DNA of 64,000 bases, taken from the NCBI GenBank assembly GCA_019096155.1, contig JAHCVI010000001.1, positions 14,843,243-14,907,242 of the forward strand, given 5' to 3'. Origin of the DNA: Staphylotrichum longicolle. Its lineage: Eukaryota; Ascomycota; Sordariomycetes; Sordariales; Chaetomiaceae. Positions 1-10,064 of this stretch are shown here, in pieces. A model generated the notes under the pieces. It saw only the letters and a list, made by a program, of their open reading frames with translations. It was not told the DNA's origin and searched no databases. Numbering within the stretch: the stretch's first letter is position 1; each line of letters begins with the position of its first letter. The position numbers were made by a program, and so were the translations under genes.

Positions 1-1222
1 ACGACTGGGATCCGAGTATTTGAAAGGCGTGTCTCGTCTCGGTCAGGGCGGGCAAGATGACTTGGTCGCCCGGGTTGCGGCTCAACTCTTTCCACATGCC
101 GGGGAGCGCTTTGGGTATGGCCGAGGGGTGCTGCGACAGGATCTGATGTAACAGAGCTCTTGAGAGTCCTTCCTGGGACTGCTGCTCAGGGGTCCCGTGG
201 TACCAAAAAAAGAAGCTGGCTAGGTTATATGGTCCGCCGCCTGCCCACTCCAGCAGCAGGTCTTGTGTGCGCGGGTGTTGGACCAGTCGTTTCATCAGTG
301 TCGACTTGCCACTGCCGGCTTTCCCAGACACCCAGTAGATGCCCTCCCCAGATCGAAGCCATTCTGAAAGGTCATCCCACTCATCGTCGCCCTTTGGCGA
401 CTGGAGAGCCCAATCCATCGTCTCGGCATGGGCGGGTTTGACTTCATCCTCCCTTACTTTCATGGTCCGGAACCACAGCATGTCTAGGATTTTCTCCTGG
501 CACTTCTTATCGATGGCCTCTTGGGCCGTGTCGGCAATGGCGTGCCTGTCTAGGCCAAGGGAGGCTTCGAGAACGATTTTCAGTCCCCGGAGATCCTGGA
601 TGGATTGCAGGTCGCTTTGCGTCAGGGAGCTAGGGAAAGCAGCCGGGATGAGACCGTCAAGCTTTGTGGTGAAGTGTGAGAGGTCCTGGATCAGAGTCTC
701 GAACTGCTGTTTGTCCCGGACAGCCCAGCGGAATTTGTGTTTTAGACTTGCATGTTCAGGGATCACTCTCCGCAAGCGTAGCTTGCCAAGTTCATGAGCG
801 AGATGTTCCATCCGATGGCCGCTGATCGCCCGATGGGTGTTCTCTGGCGCGGCAACCGTCACGCGGCCGGAGCTGGCCAACTCTGATTCCTGGACGCTAA
901 AAGTTTTGACGCCGTATTTGCTCTGCAGCTGGGAAGCGTCGCCCAGCACGGCGCGGATGCACCCGAGAGTCCGGAGAACGCTCTCTCTGGTTCCTCGCGC
1001 ATCCAGGCGAGGATCGTAATCAGTTCGAAGGAGACCGACGCGGTCTGCCCAGTGGAGGAGCATTGTTTTCTCGATGTCCAGTTTTGTGTCGAGAATTTCG
1101 TAGTCCCTGCCGAGGTGCGTCGAGTCGACGTAAAGGGAGTACAGATCGACGACGTCCTTGAAGGCCCCAATCAGGCCAGCCAGGCCGGCGGCGCCGAGGA
1201 CCAGCCCAGCCACCTCGGCCAT
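1..1222 (-). CDS. HeLo-NACHT NLR, 5' part (C-terminus outside window)
   Basis: One uninterrupted frame runs from the ATG at 1222 to the left edge, giving about 407 residues. Residues 1 to about 210 look like a HeLo domain, the membrane-targeting cell-death domain of HET-S: they contain a GRDYE-type motif, a following LDIEK...W segment, and a later RWAVRDK...F helix in the order seen in HET-S. A NACHT nucleotide-binding domain follows, with the Walker A motif GKAGSGKST near residue 300 (around 310-335), preceded by IYWVS and followed by a FFFWYHGT segment typical of fungal NACHT proteins. Known of the family: such NLRs oligomerise on ligand recognition and the HeLo domain triggers regulated cell death. 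Inferred: an incompatibility or immune receptor. The ligand-binding repeats (WD, ANK or TPR) would lie beyond the left edge, so specificity cannot be read. The start is the first in-frame ATG and gives a typical hydrophobic HeLo N-terminus. Confidence 0.85.
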   Translation of the reverse strand, partial: MAEVAGLVLGAAGLAGLIGAFKDVVDLYSLYVDSTHLGRDYEILDTKLDIEKTMLLHWADRVGLLRTDYDPRLDARGTRESVLRTLGCIRAVLGDASQLQSKYGVKTFSVQESELASSGRVTVAAPENTHRAISGHRMEHLAHELGKLRLRRVIPEHASLKHKFRWAVRDKQQFETLIQDLSHFTTKLDGLIPAAFPSSLTQSDLQSIQDLRGLKIVLEASLGLDRHAIADTAQEAIDKKCQEKILDMLWFRTMKVREDEVKPAHAETMDWALQSPKGDDEWDDLSEWLRSGEGIYWVSGKAGSGKSTLMKRLVQHPRTQDLLLEWAGGGPYNLASFFFWYHGTPEQQSQEGLSRALLHQILSQHPSAIPKALPGMWKELSRNPGDQVILPALTETRHAFQILGSQS

Positions 1223-2062
1223 GGTCACAGATGGTGAGTAAAGGAGGACGCAGTGAATTGAAGATCGGTGGCAGATGCTTCTGACGAAGGACGGATGTTG
1301 AGACAGCGAAGCCGGTGATGCAAAATCCCGCCGGCCAGGAACTTGGAAGTTGAGGAGGTTGAGCAGGAGCTCAGCCACACAAGACCGCCTTTCTTGGCAT
1401 CACCAATGAGTGGTGAGGTGACTGCGACGACTGGCAGTGGCTGTGACGAATTCGGCCTGGCTCAGCAACCATCTGATTAGACCGCCATGCACCCCGCGAT
1501 CGGAAGCTCGCTCTCAAGCAAGCAACTTCACGGGACAAACCAGACACACTTTACCACGCAACATTAGCTCTACCTTAAAGACTAGTAATCAAGCACAAGC
1601 CTCGACTGTCCCAGGGAAGTAAGTACAAGCACCGACGTGTTTTCAAGCTATCTCTCATCTTCCTGGCCGAACCAAGCGTCCCACAAATATTAGGTACCTA
1701 GTTTGACACTCACGGGCCCAAGTGTGGCCCGAGATACATCACGGTCTCCCGGTTCCTCCGTCCTTCATGACATAGCAGAGTGTGACGATCTGAGACAGGG
1801 TTAATGAAACGCGGATATGCCTCCCTTCCTGGCCCAAGCGTACCAGACTCCTCCGAAAACCACAAATAGAACGAGAACTTTTCAGCCTCCTTTCAATCTC
1901 GAGATGTTTTCCGTACTTGCGTCCCCAAATCTCCGGAGAAACGTACACCGCAACCCTTGCCAACAAGACACCTTAGTAATCCCCGAAGCTACTCACTCAA
2001 GATATGATCTTGCGACGCGGGAGGTCCACCTCACCGGCGTTGCCGTGACCTCCGAGGGAGTT
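1223..2062. other. Intergenic, no gene seen
   Basis: Upstream region of the NLR gene and downstream of the coiled-coil gene. Only short open frames without recognisable domains occur. No repeat or RNA gene was recognised. Confidence 0.5.
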
Positions 2063-2683
2063 CTACTTCGTGAGCCGGATCTGATCCGCAAGCTGCTTCT
2101 CGTAGAACAGCGTCTGCTCGCTGATTTTGGCTCTGTGCTTGCTGATCAAGTCAATCACCGTGGCCGAGTGTCTCGCTTCTTTGTGCTTCAAGGCCTCCTT
2201 GTGGTTCCTGTCCTGGGCTTGGACAAGCCTTTGGAGTTCCTCATTGTCCGCGGTACGAACGTCCAGGCTCTGAGTGATCTTCTGGCAGTGGCGCTTGTAC
2301 TCTTCCAGTTGGTCCACGTGCTGCTGATTCGACGTCTCCAGTTCAGCGCGTCGGTTCGCCTCCTTTTCCAGCGTTGCCGTGAGGTCCAGAACCGTCTCCC
2401 CTACAGTGGCCCAGCGCGCTTCCAGAGCGGTTCGCTGGTTCTTTTCCTTCTCCAGCTTTTGCTTGAGGGTTCTAATTTCGGTCCACAGATCCAGCTCTAG
2501 ATCCGTTCTGTTCCTTCGCTCATGTTTGAGATCCTCGACTTCTCTCTTCAAATCGAACTCGAGGTGCTTTGCTTTCTCCAGCCTGGCGGTGAGATGCTGG
2601 TTTTCCGAGAACAGTTTCCTGTACTGCGCTTCTACGATCGCTCGTTCGTTCATTTGCCGCTTCAGCTCGTTGTTGAAGTCCAT
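2063..2683 (-). CDS. Coiled-coil protein of unknown function
   Basis: An intronless frame of 206 residues. Almost the whole protein is charged and heptad-rich (long runs of E, K, R, Q and L; for example the segments around KRQMNERA, LEKEKNQR and LEKEANRR), so it should form a long coiled coil. There is no signal peptide, membrane segment or catalytic motif. The start is the first ATG (2681-2683) and the stop is TAG at 2063-2065. It lies between a HeLo-NACHT gene and a kinase-like gene on the same strand, but nothing in the sequence ties it to them. I do not recognise a family; coiled-coil composition alone cannot assign a role. Confidence 0.6.
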   Translation of the reverse strand: MDFNNELKRQMNERAIVEAQYRKLFSENQHLTARLEKAKHLEFDLKREVEDLKHERRNRTDLELDLWTEIRTLKQKLEKEKNQRTALEARWATVGETVLDLTATLEKEANRRAELETSNQQHVDQLEEYKRHCQKITQSLDVRTADNEELQRLVQAQDRNHKEALKHKEARHSATVIDLISKHRAKISEQTLFYEKQLADQIRLTK

Positions 2684-3431
2684 GGCTGGTGTCTCTGAAT
2701 TAGTTATTGGCCTTTTTTCGTTGAGGTCTGCGGTTGAGCTCCTATAATAATGTGGGTTGTTGATAACGCAGCGTCGATCCTTCTTGTGTAAAAGAAATCA
2801 TGCTCCAAGATCTCTCCAACGGGTCACCGGGTGCGTAATACTTGCGAGAACCCAAGGAGATTAGGTATTTATAGATTCCGAAACTTCAGGTACATGTTAA
2901 ACTGCAGGTACATGTTACGCTGCAAAGTTTCATCAGCATGCCCTCGCAGCCAACCGGGTTCGTACGGAGGCCGAAGGATCCAGATGAACCACCACCTCTA
3001 AGACCCCTTACTCCGTCAGTTTAAAATGAAGACCTGTGGAATAACGTACGTGCACAACGAGCGGCCCACCAATAACGAAGGGCCCCCTTTCGTTTGACCT
3101 CAATCACTGGGTATAATTCAGCCACAATATCTCAAAGTCAAGTAAAACTACTCCGAGTCGCTCTTTTCAGCGGTCCCCCAAACTACTTGACAAGTCCGGC
3201 TTCAAAGGAGAGGGTGGTGCAGTTAAAGAGTGCGGCCTTTCATAGCAAGGGGCGGTATATGGTCTAGGAACTAGTTGGTTGGTACTCGCCTGAAGATGTT
3301 TGGGACTGAAGGTAGGAATTGGTGGTGTTGGATAGAAGGACAGTAAGTATTGCGACGCAAAGATAAAACACGTACAAGATAGACTTCTATGCCCAATAGT
3401 AAGAGAGAACCTGGTGTTCCTCTGCCTCACT
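2684..3431. other. Intergenic, contains a short direct repeat
   Basis: Non-coding stretch between the coiled-coil gene and the end of the kinase-like gene. The only structure noted is an 18-bp tandem duplication at 2887-2922. Confidence 0.5.
2887..2922. repeat. 18-bp tandem duplication
   Basis: Two adjacent copies (2887-2904 and 2905-2922) of an 18-bp unit beginning caggtacatgtta differ at two positions. It lies in the presumed upstream region of the coiled-coil gene. No function is evident. Confidence 0.8.
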
Positions 3432-4620
3432 TTACTCCTCATCCAGACCTGGAACCTTCAGCGCCTCCATAATCTTTTTGAGCCCCTGCTCCTCGCCCTC
3501 CATGCTCCCATACTTGTCGTGGTCGACCCAGCCCATCGTGTTCCCTCCACCAAAGTCGAGCACGACCGCATCTCCGTCCTTGTTGATAAGAACGTTGTCG
3601 GTTTTGATGTCTCGCCAAAGGATCCCTATGTTATGCAAACCCCGTAGGGTCTCCCGTATCTGCGTTGCCCACTTGCGCCTGGAGGACACAGTCGCCTTTT
3701 CTGGAGGGATAGCACCTGCGTCGACACCGGCCAGGAGAGCGCGCAGATTGTGGTGCTCGTGTGGAATATAGCCGAGGAGGATACCAATCACTCCCCTATG
3801 AGACACCACGATTCCTATTTACGACAAGTTAGATGATGGTTGAGTGAATTCAGGACCAGATAGGCTCTCCCGGTCAGTGCTTGCCTCTCAACTCCGGGAC
3901 CCGAAGCTCGGCCCCAGAAGATCTGATCTTGAAATACGCCTCAAGTTCGTCGGCGATTGGATGGTCGTCGAAGATGTCGATGGAAGCCTTGCAAATCATC
4001 TCTTCCCCGTCTTTCCCGTCCACTGTCGCTTTCCAGACCAACCCCTGAAAACGCTTGACGAGGATGACCTGTGATACCTTAACGATGGGAATGTCGGTAG
4101 TCTCGAGGCTAAGCCCCATTGTACGGAGCCTATCCTCGGAAATGGGCGGATGTCGCTCGGGGATTCCAGTGTAGCCATCCAGAGGACGGCATGTCAGCCC
4201 ATCGCATCCGAAGTCGGTAAGAACTTGCAGGGTATGAGTTTGTGGGTAAAGGTATTGTTCCAGGGTTCGGGCATCCGGAATGGGAGTGGGCGCCAGCTGC
4301 CGCATGGCTGGGAGACATGCGTTGGCGGCGAGCTCCGCAAGCTGATCCTCGAGACGCTCGCAGGCGTCGTCCCTGGCCTTATCGAATTCGCCCCAGGAGA
4401 GATCAGCAATCTCTGTCATGATCTTGCCTTCAATGGATTCGTCAAACTTGTAGAGGGGAGGGAGAAGACCTTCACCGCCCGCCTCATCGTCGGGGCTAGC
4501 CGCTACAACTTTGAAGTGCACTCCGTTGTAGTGGAAAGTGAGCACAACCGACATGAGCCCACCAAGGCCCACGTAGCGAACTCCAGCCAATCGAGGTGAA
4601 ACGTTCCCGGGACTTGCCAT
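3432..4620 (-). CDS. Protein kinase-like protein with GC-AG intron
   Basis: Two exons (4620-3885 and 3814-3432) give 372 residues. The intron (3815-3884, 70 bp) has a GC donor (AG|GCAAGC) and a TAG acceptor. No GT donor would keep the frame, and the GC donor joins exactly into the downstream kinase-like frame. The C-terminal third has a kinase catalytic loop, WRDIKTDNVLI (HRD replaced by WRD; the Asp, Lys and Asn are kept), and then a DFG motif within VVLDFGGGNT. The N-terminal about 250 residues show no clear glycine loop, although a VAxK-like VWKATV segment precedes the intron. Fungal genomes carry many such kinase/APH-like proteins of unknown substrate. It could be an active kinase or a degenerate paralogue. 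The start is the ATG in good context at 4620; a longer upstream frame exists but begins with a poor hydrophobic extension. Confidence 0.75.
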
Positions 4621-5203
4621 GGTCGCGGTCGGCCGTCGAGGACGAGAAAGGAGGGGTGTGAAATAGAAATAAACCCAGGTGTGCGCGAGAAGGTAGTGAA
4701 TGATGTCGAAAACAATGAGCAGCTTGTGTGGGATCATGAGTGCGGGACTCACTCATACATGTGCTTTTGCCAGGCGTCATGCGGGGCTCATGGAACGTTG
4801 ATGAGATGCCATGATTGGCCGTTTTTTTGGGCTTGATGCGGCTTCACCTGCAGGGACGAGTTGATGGGCTGTTCTGTTGGTTTGTCGGCAAGCAGAACCA
4901 ACTGTGGATTGGGGGCCACCACTGGCACCCCCTGAGGGCGGCGGGCTGGTGCTCAACCCCCGGCATTCACGAGCCAAGGGGCGTCGTTAGCTAACATGGT
5001 CACCGCAAGTCGCAGTTTGACGCAGGTGGTGACCTATTTTCAAGTTAGGGCCATGATCCAAGCCATGCATTCAAGACACGGTCCGGGGGGCAAGGCGCCC
5101 AGGCCCGCTGGCCTATACACATGAACCTTCAAGTCGCTGTTTGAGCGAAGAACAAGGTCATCAAATCTGCCAATGGAATCTCGCATCGCCGTCTGGTGGT
5201 GGT
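4621..5203. other. Intergenic, no gene seen
   Basis: Upstream region of the kinase-like gene and 3' flank of the HET gene. Short frames only. Confidence 0.5.
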
Positions 5204-7289
5204 CTACAACAAGATCAGATGGCGAAAGTTTGGCTTGGCTGGATCAGATACACCAATCCACCCAGGTTCCAAGACAATGGCCCAGCCGACGCGTTTCCAG
5301 TCGTTCCCGTCCTCATCACACTCCTGCAGCAACAAGCACCACACAAACCACTGCTCCTTCGAGTTCCCAAAGCCCTCCCAGACACGCTGGTGCAGCAGAG
5401 CGAGGCACCAAACCCTCTCCATGGGCCGCTCATGCTCGTCAAAGACGCCCCAACCAACCCTTGCTCCCCCTTCCGCCAACAGGAGAAAAGTAGGCGCAAC
5501 CTGGATGCTGCCAGCCCGATAGTCGTCATGAATCCGACCCGAGAAGTCCATGTCTTGCAAATCCTCATAACAAAAGGCCTGGCAGCTCAGGGGACCCCGC
5601 ATGTCGCCGACCTCCTTGGCATGTCCGTCAATGCAGAGCCTCCCGTCTGCCTCCTCACGGCACGTGGCGTTGGGGGTAGTCGACTCGTCAAACACGGCAG
5701 ATTTGAACGATATCGGCCCCGTAGTCGACGCCCACGACCACGACTCTACGCCCTCCACGTCCCGGACGAGCCGCTCCTCACCAAACCAGAGCAGGTCAGC
5801 GACGGACGCGTCGGACGCCAAGCACAGCCCGCGCGAGTAGGGCTTCCCGTCGCGCTCGCTAAAAAGCGTCTCCAGACCGCGGATGGCGTGGAGCTTGTCG
5901 GAGTTGTAGCTCAGCGCGCAGCGGCTGTACCGCACCACCAGGTTCTGCCACTCGTTTTGGAAGAGCACCGTGCGGGAGCCGCCAAACTCGCTGGTGCGAT
6001 GTCGCAGGGACGGGCGGTCGGTGTTTTGGCAGGTCCAGAGCAGACCGTCCTTGGTGAAGTGCAGGACGCGCCGCGAAAGGAAGGATTCCTGCAATACCCA
6101 GCCGCGGGAGCTCAGCGGGGCGGAGTTGAGGTTTGCGTCGAGTTCTGGCTCGATGTATGCGGAGACGGGGGTGTTTGTCTCACTGGTGTCGCCATCCAGA
6201 GTCGGATGATGATAGGGCATGTCCGCCGTTACCAAAGGCCCACGCACCCCAAAGAGGCCTTGGCTGGAGTCATGCGCCGACGAAGCCGCAATGTTCAGGC
6301 AGGCCTCCGCGTAGATCTCTCCCATGACCGCCATTTGCGTCTGAACGTCTGTCGCCGAGTCTTGGACGATGCACAGGGAGTCGATCCAGAGGTACCGAAT
6401 CCCAATGTCGGCGCAGAGTAAGATGGCATCCCGAAAAGTCTGGGGCAGCTCTCCCCACGGGATCTCATTGAGGCGCTGTGCCAGGTTGGCCTGCGTCGTG
6501 CTACGCGGCCGCTGTTCCGGAGGACCCCAGCAATGGCTCAACGTCGCGTACTTGGCCTGGAAGTTGGAGTCGGGCCGTATCAGCCGTGACCTGAGCAGCC
6601 GGGAATTGGGATCGTTGCTGCCATCTTGACGGTCGAGATTGAAGATGTGGATCAAGTGCGTCTTGAGAAGGGCGCTGCTGCCAGAGGTTGCTGCCTCGAC
6701 GTCCAAACCCCTGAAGTCAAGCCGACAGGCCGCGTGCTCTGTCGTGCATGTGTCCAGCCACTTCCGAGCAAGATCGCTGGGTTTGAGAGACGAGCCGTCG
6801 CACAAGAGTGGCCGCTCAACTATGTCGCCGCTGGATATGGCTGGGTGGCCTTTGAACACGGATGAGCAACGAATTCGTGACAAAATGCACAGGAAAGAAG
6901 AAACCCGACGCACCACAATCCGCCCATAGGTGGAATCTGCCTCTCATCCTGTCCTTGACATAGTCGACAAGGACCTCGATGGAATCGATGTTGGCTCCGC
7001 CGTTGGGAGTCTTCTGGCCATCTCCCCGGCCTGCGCGTAGGAGGACGGGAGACGGCGGCGTGTCCCGGAGATAACGAGTCACGTCCGTCGCTCTTCTATG
7101 GAACGCCCCGACCCTGTTGAAGGAGGCCCGGATGATGGCACAGAGCGGGCAAGTTTCGGACCGACGAAGGAGCTGCGTTGTGGTCGAGTGCAGGATGCCA
7201 GAGGGAGGTGGGTCGTCCGCCTTCCTGCTGTCGACGACGTCGGGCAGCAGCTGGATTCTGATGGCTGAGCAGGACTCGCAGAGCGACAT
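5204..7289 (-). CDS. HET-domain protein (heterokaryon incompatibility family)
   Basis: Two exons (7289-6914 and 6849-5204) give 673 residues. The intron at 6850-6913 (64 bp, GTGCGT...CAAAG) joins an N-terminal CESC...CPLC segment to the main frame and restores the usual short motif before the HET domain (GDIVERP). The HET domain starts near residue 226 with YATLSHCWG, continues with IRYLWIDSLCIVQD, and ends around SAHDSSQGLFG; this is the canonical three-block HET signature. The C-terminal part has the usual RGWVLQE and SRRVLHF motifs. Known: HET-domain overexpression causes growth arrest or death during incompatibility, and most family members have no assigned partner. Inferred: a member of the genome's HET repertoire. 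No NLR or ankyrin part is attached. Confidence 0.9.
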
Positions 7290-7737
7290 CGGGAATGGAA
7301 GTGTTGCTAATGAGTGCTTTTGGATGTGTGGGGCATGCCTAAACGGCGGGTGAGAGCTTGTCAGGAATCGTAGCCCAAACTCTAAACCCGGCGAGAAACG
7401 CACACTGGCGGAACTGCAACTCACTCTTCTGCGGCTGAGTTGATGCCAGGGTTTCGCCAATCGTTCGGGAGTAAGCAGGAGGGCCAATGGGATCGCAAGC
7501 CGCCAAAGACAGAATTCAGAGTCTCTGAAATTGCAGACGACCGATGATTTGGCGTATGATACATCCCAACTTTCTCCTTTCTCCCTGTTCCACCAGATTA
7601 TGTTCGTCGGGTGCCTGCCCCTCTTCTTGGTGTTTCACCTTCCCTGCTCAGTCCCGTATGCTTTTATCTGCCGTGCCGAGGATGGCCTTCTTGATATTGC
7701 CCCCATCCGTTTTGTCACAAACACAGGTAAGATAGGC
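7290..7737. other. Intergenic, no gene seen
   Basis: Between the start of the HET gene and the end of GPI3, both on the minus strand. It presumably holds the HET promoter and the GPI3 3' UTR. Confidence 0.5.
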
Positions 7738-9267
7738 TCACCCCTCCTCCTTGCCGTCCGCCTTCCTCTCCTTCCTCGGCCAGTCCGGGCAGATGTCAAT
7801 CTTGTCCCTCGGAAACCACAGCTCCAAAAACAAAAAGATCAAGTAATCCACAATAACACACAGACAAAACAGCTTTCCCGCCCAGATGCCACACCCATAG
7901 TACCGCTTGAGCCGATCAATCAGCGCAAAGCTCTGCACGCCGGACCGTCCCCGCGTGGCGCTCCAGCTCCCGGCGCCGTTTGCGGCGTCGTACCCATAGA
8001 ACTCGGCCTCGCTGATGGCGCCGGAGATGCCGTTGTACACGCGCTCGGTGCGCATGGCGACGTTGGTCCACGAGTACATACTCTTGACCTGCTCGTGGAA
8101 CAGGTCGGTGCGGACCTTGTTGGCGCGCAGGGCGGCGATGGCGCGGCCCGTGGCGGCGACCAGGTCGTCCTCCTCGGGCTTGGCGAAGACGGTCATGTGC
8201 GAGGGCAGGACCTCGGGGATGCCGCCGACCTGCGTGCAGACGACGTACAGGCCGCAGCTGGCGGCCTCGACGATGACGGTGCCAAAGGCCTCGGTCAGCG
8301 ACGGGTGCAGGTAGATGTGGCCGCGCACCATGACGTCGCGAACCTCCTCGTGACGGATGGGGCCGAGCATCTCGACGCGGTCTTGGAGGACATTTTGCTC
8401 AATCATTTGCTCGAGGTCGATGGCTTTGGGGCCGTCGCCGGCGATGATGAAGCGGGTGTGCGGGTGGTTCTCGAGGATGCGCGGGATGGCAGCGGTGAGG
8501 AGGTCGGTGCCTTTGTTGTAGAAGAGGCGGGAGATGACGACAATGGTGATGGTGTCGTGCGGGCCGAGGGGACGGGCAGGGGGCGGTGGCTGGTGATGAT
8601 GGTGGTGAGAGGGAAAAGAACGCGGGGAGGGATCTGGGGGGTAGTCGAGTGGTTTGAAGTTCTCTGCGACGACGGCGTTGGGGATGACGGAGACCATAAG
8701 CGGGTCAAGAGAAGCGCGCAGAACGGTGTTTTCTTTGCTAGTTGGTGTAAGTCAGGGGTTGAAGTGGATATGAGAGTGAGAGACGTACCAAGTGTGGCTC
8801 ACGCAAATGACATGGTCCACATCACTGAGACTGAACTTGAGGAGCTTGTTTGCAAATATGCTGGCTGCATCGGCGAAGCCAAACAGAGAATGGTCCGTAT
8901 AGACGGTCCGCAGGCCCATGGTCCTCGCGTGGAGGATGGCCTCGTGGCACAGGCTGCTCAGGCTGGCATGGCCGTGGACAATATCGATGCGCTCGCGCAG
9001 GACAATGTTGCGGAAGATGGGAAAGAAGGAGAAGACGGTCGGGAAGCTGGCGGAGCGGTAGAGAACAAAAAAGGGCACGTGGTAGACCTTGAGGCCGTTG
9101 GTGAGATAGCGCACGCCGGTGCGGCCCTTGTAGGCGTGGGTGATGATGATGACCTTGTGGCCGCGGTCTCGGAGTTTGGTCGACAATTGGTAAATGTGGC
9201 TCTCGACACCGCCCGGCTGCGGGAAGAAGAAATCGCTAACCATGGCAATGTTGTATGTGGGCGCCAT
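7738..9267 (-). CDS. GPI3: GPI-GlcNAc transferase catalytic subunit (PIG-A/Gpi3)
   Basis: Two exons (9267-8789 and 8737-7738) with a 51-bp intron (8738-8788, GTACGT...CTAG) encode 492 residues, the usual size for Gpi3/Spt14/PIG-A. The protein starts with a GT-B glycosyltransferase fold (MVSDFFFPQPGGVESH), continues with the conserved HGHASLSSLCHE and TDHSLFGF segments, and has a C-terminal GT1 domain with the EX7E motif (EAFGTVIVE). A single hydrophobic segment near the C-terminus (around LFCLCVIVDYLIFLFLELWF) anchors it in the ER membrane. It transfers GlcNAc from UDP-GlcNAc to phosphatidylinositol on the cytosolic ER face, the first step of GPI-anchor synthesis, in a complex with Gpi1, Gpi2, Gpi15 and Gpi19. 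It is an essential housekeeping gene sitting between two recognition-type genes. A long open frame on the opposite strand is a codon-bias shadow. Confidence 0.95.
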
Positions 9268-10064
9268 GGCTGCGGGCTGGGTCGGGGGGCATCTTCCCGA
9301 ACACGGCAGCCAAGGGTGGTGATGAATGAGGGCGTTGGAGTTGTGAAGGGTGAGATGAGTTGACGCGAGTTCTGCATGAGCGAGTGTCCCTGCCAAGGAA
9401 AATCAATGGAGATCAACAGGGATGAGGATGGGGCATACCACACCGCCTGCCGGTTTTGGTCCTACAAAGCCACCAGAGCCCACTTTCGCGCTAGGTCCAC
9501 TTCAATGTGTGGCCACGCACGGGACGCTGAAACCCTGGAACAATCCAGAAGACGGCTGGGTCAAGCAGGAACAGGGAAGGGGCACAAACATTGACGCTTT
9601 CAGACCATCGCGTTAAAGCTGCAACTCCACTGCAGGCATCAATAAATTGCCCAACCCCCTTCTTGCTTCCTCCTTTTTTTTGTCGGTCCCAGCTGCTGTT
9701 TTATCTTCCAGAACCACGTGCTCCTTCTGCCAGTTTGCAACACGCGATGCTTCCCGAGTCACTAGGCAGGTACTAAATCAAGTGCTAAGACGCTTGATAT
9801 GCCCGGAGCACGCTCCTCAAACGGCTCACCAAGGACACGTCGAGGAATGTGTTGGGTGCATTGGAGGACAAGTTTTCGGAGTGCTACAAATCTATTAGAC
9901 GGGCACGTACCCAGCAAGCTGGACTGTCAGAACCTTCTTGGTCAAGTTCACGAAGCGCGTCTAGAACGCGCGACGTCGTCCTGTCTGGGCTGGCCGTACT
10001 GAACGAAGCGCGAACGGCATCAAGACTTACAGGTCATTGGCTACATTTTCCTCCCCCAACTTCA
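9268..10064. other. Intergenic, no gene seen
   Basis: Promoter side of GPI3 and 3' flank of the HET-like/ankyrin gene. Several short overlapping frames without domains; no repeats recognised. Confidence 0.5.

Noticed and set aside
5141..6421. Open frame of 426 codons on the plus strand opposite the HET gene
   Set aside because: No domain, and it overlaps a clear HET protein on the other strand.
7531..9363. Open frame of 610 codons on the plus strand opposite GPI3
   Set aside because: Antisense shadow of GPI3; repetitive V/A/G/D composition and no domain.
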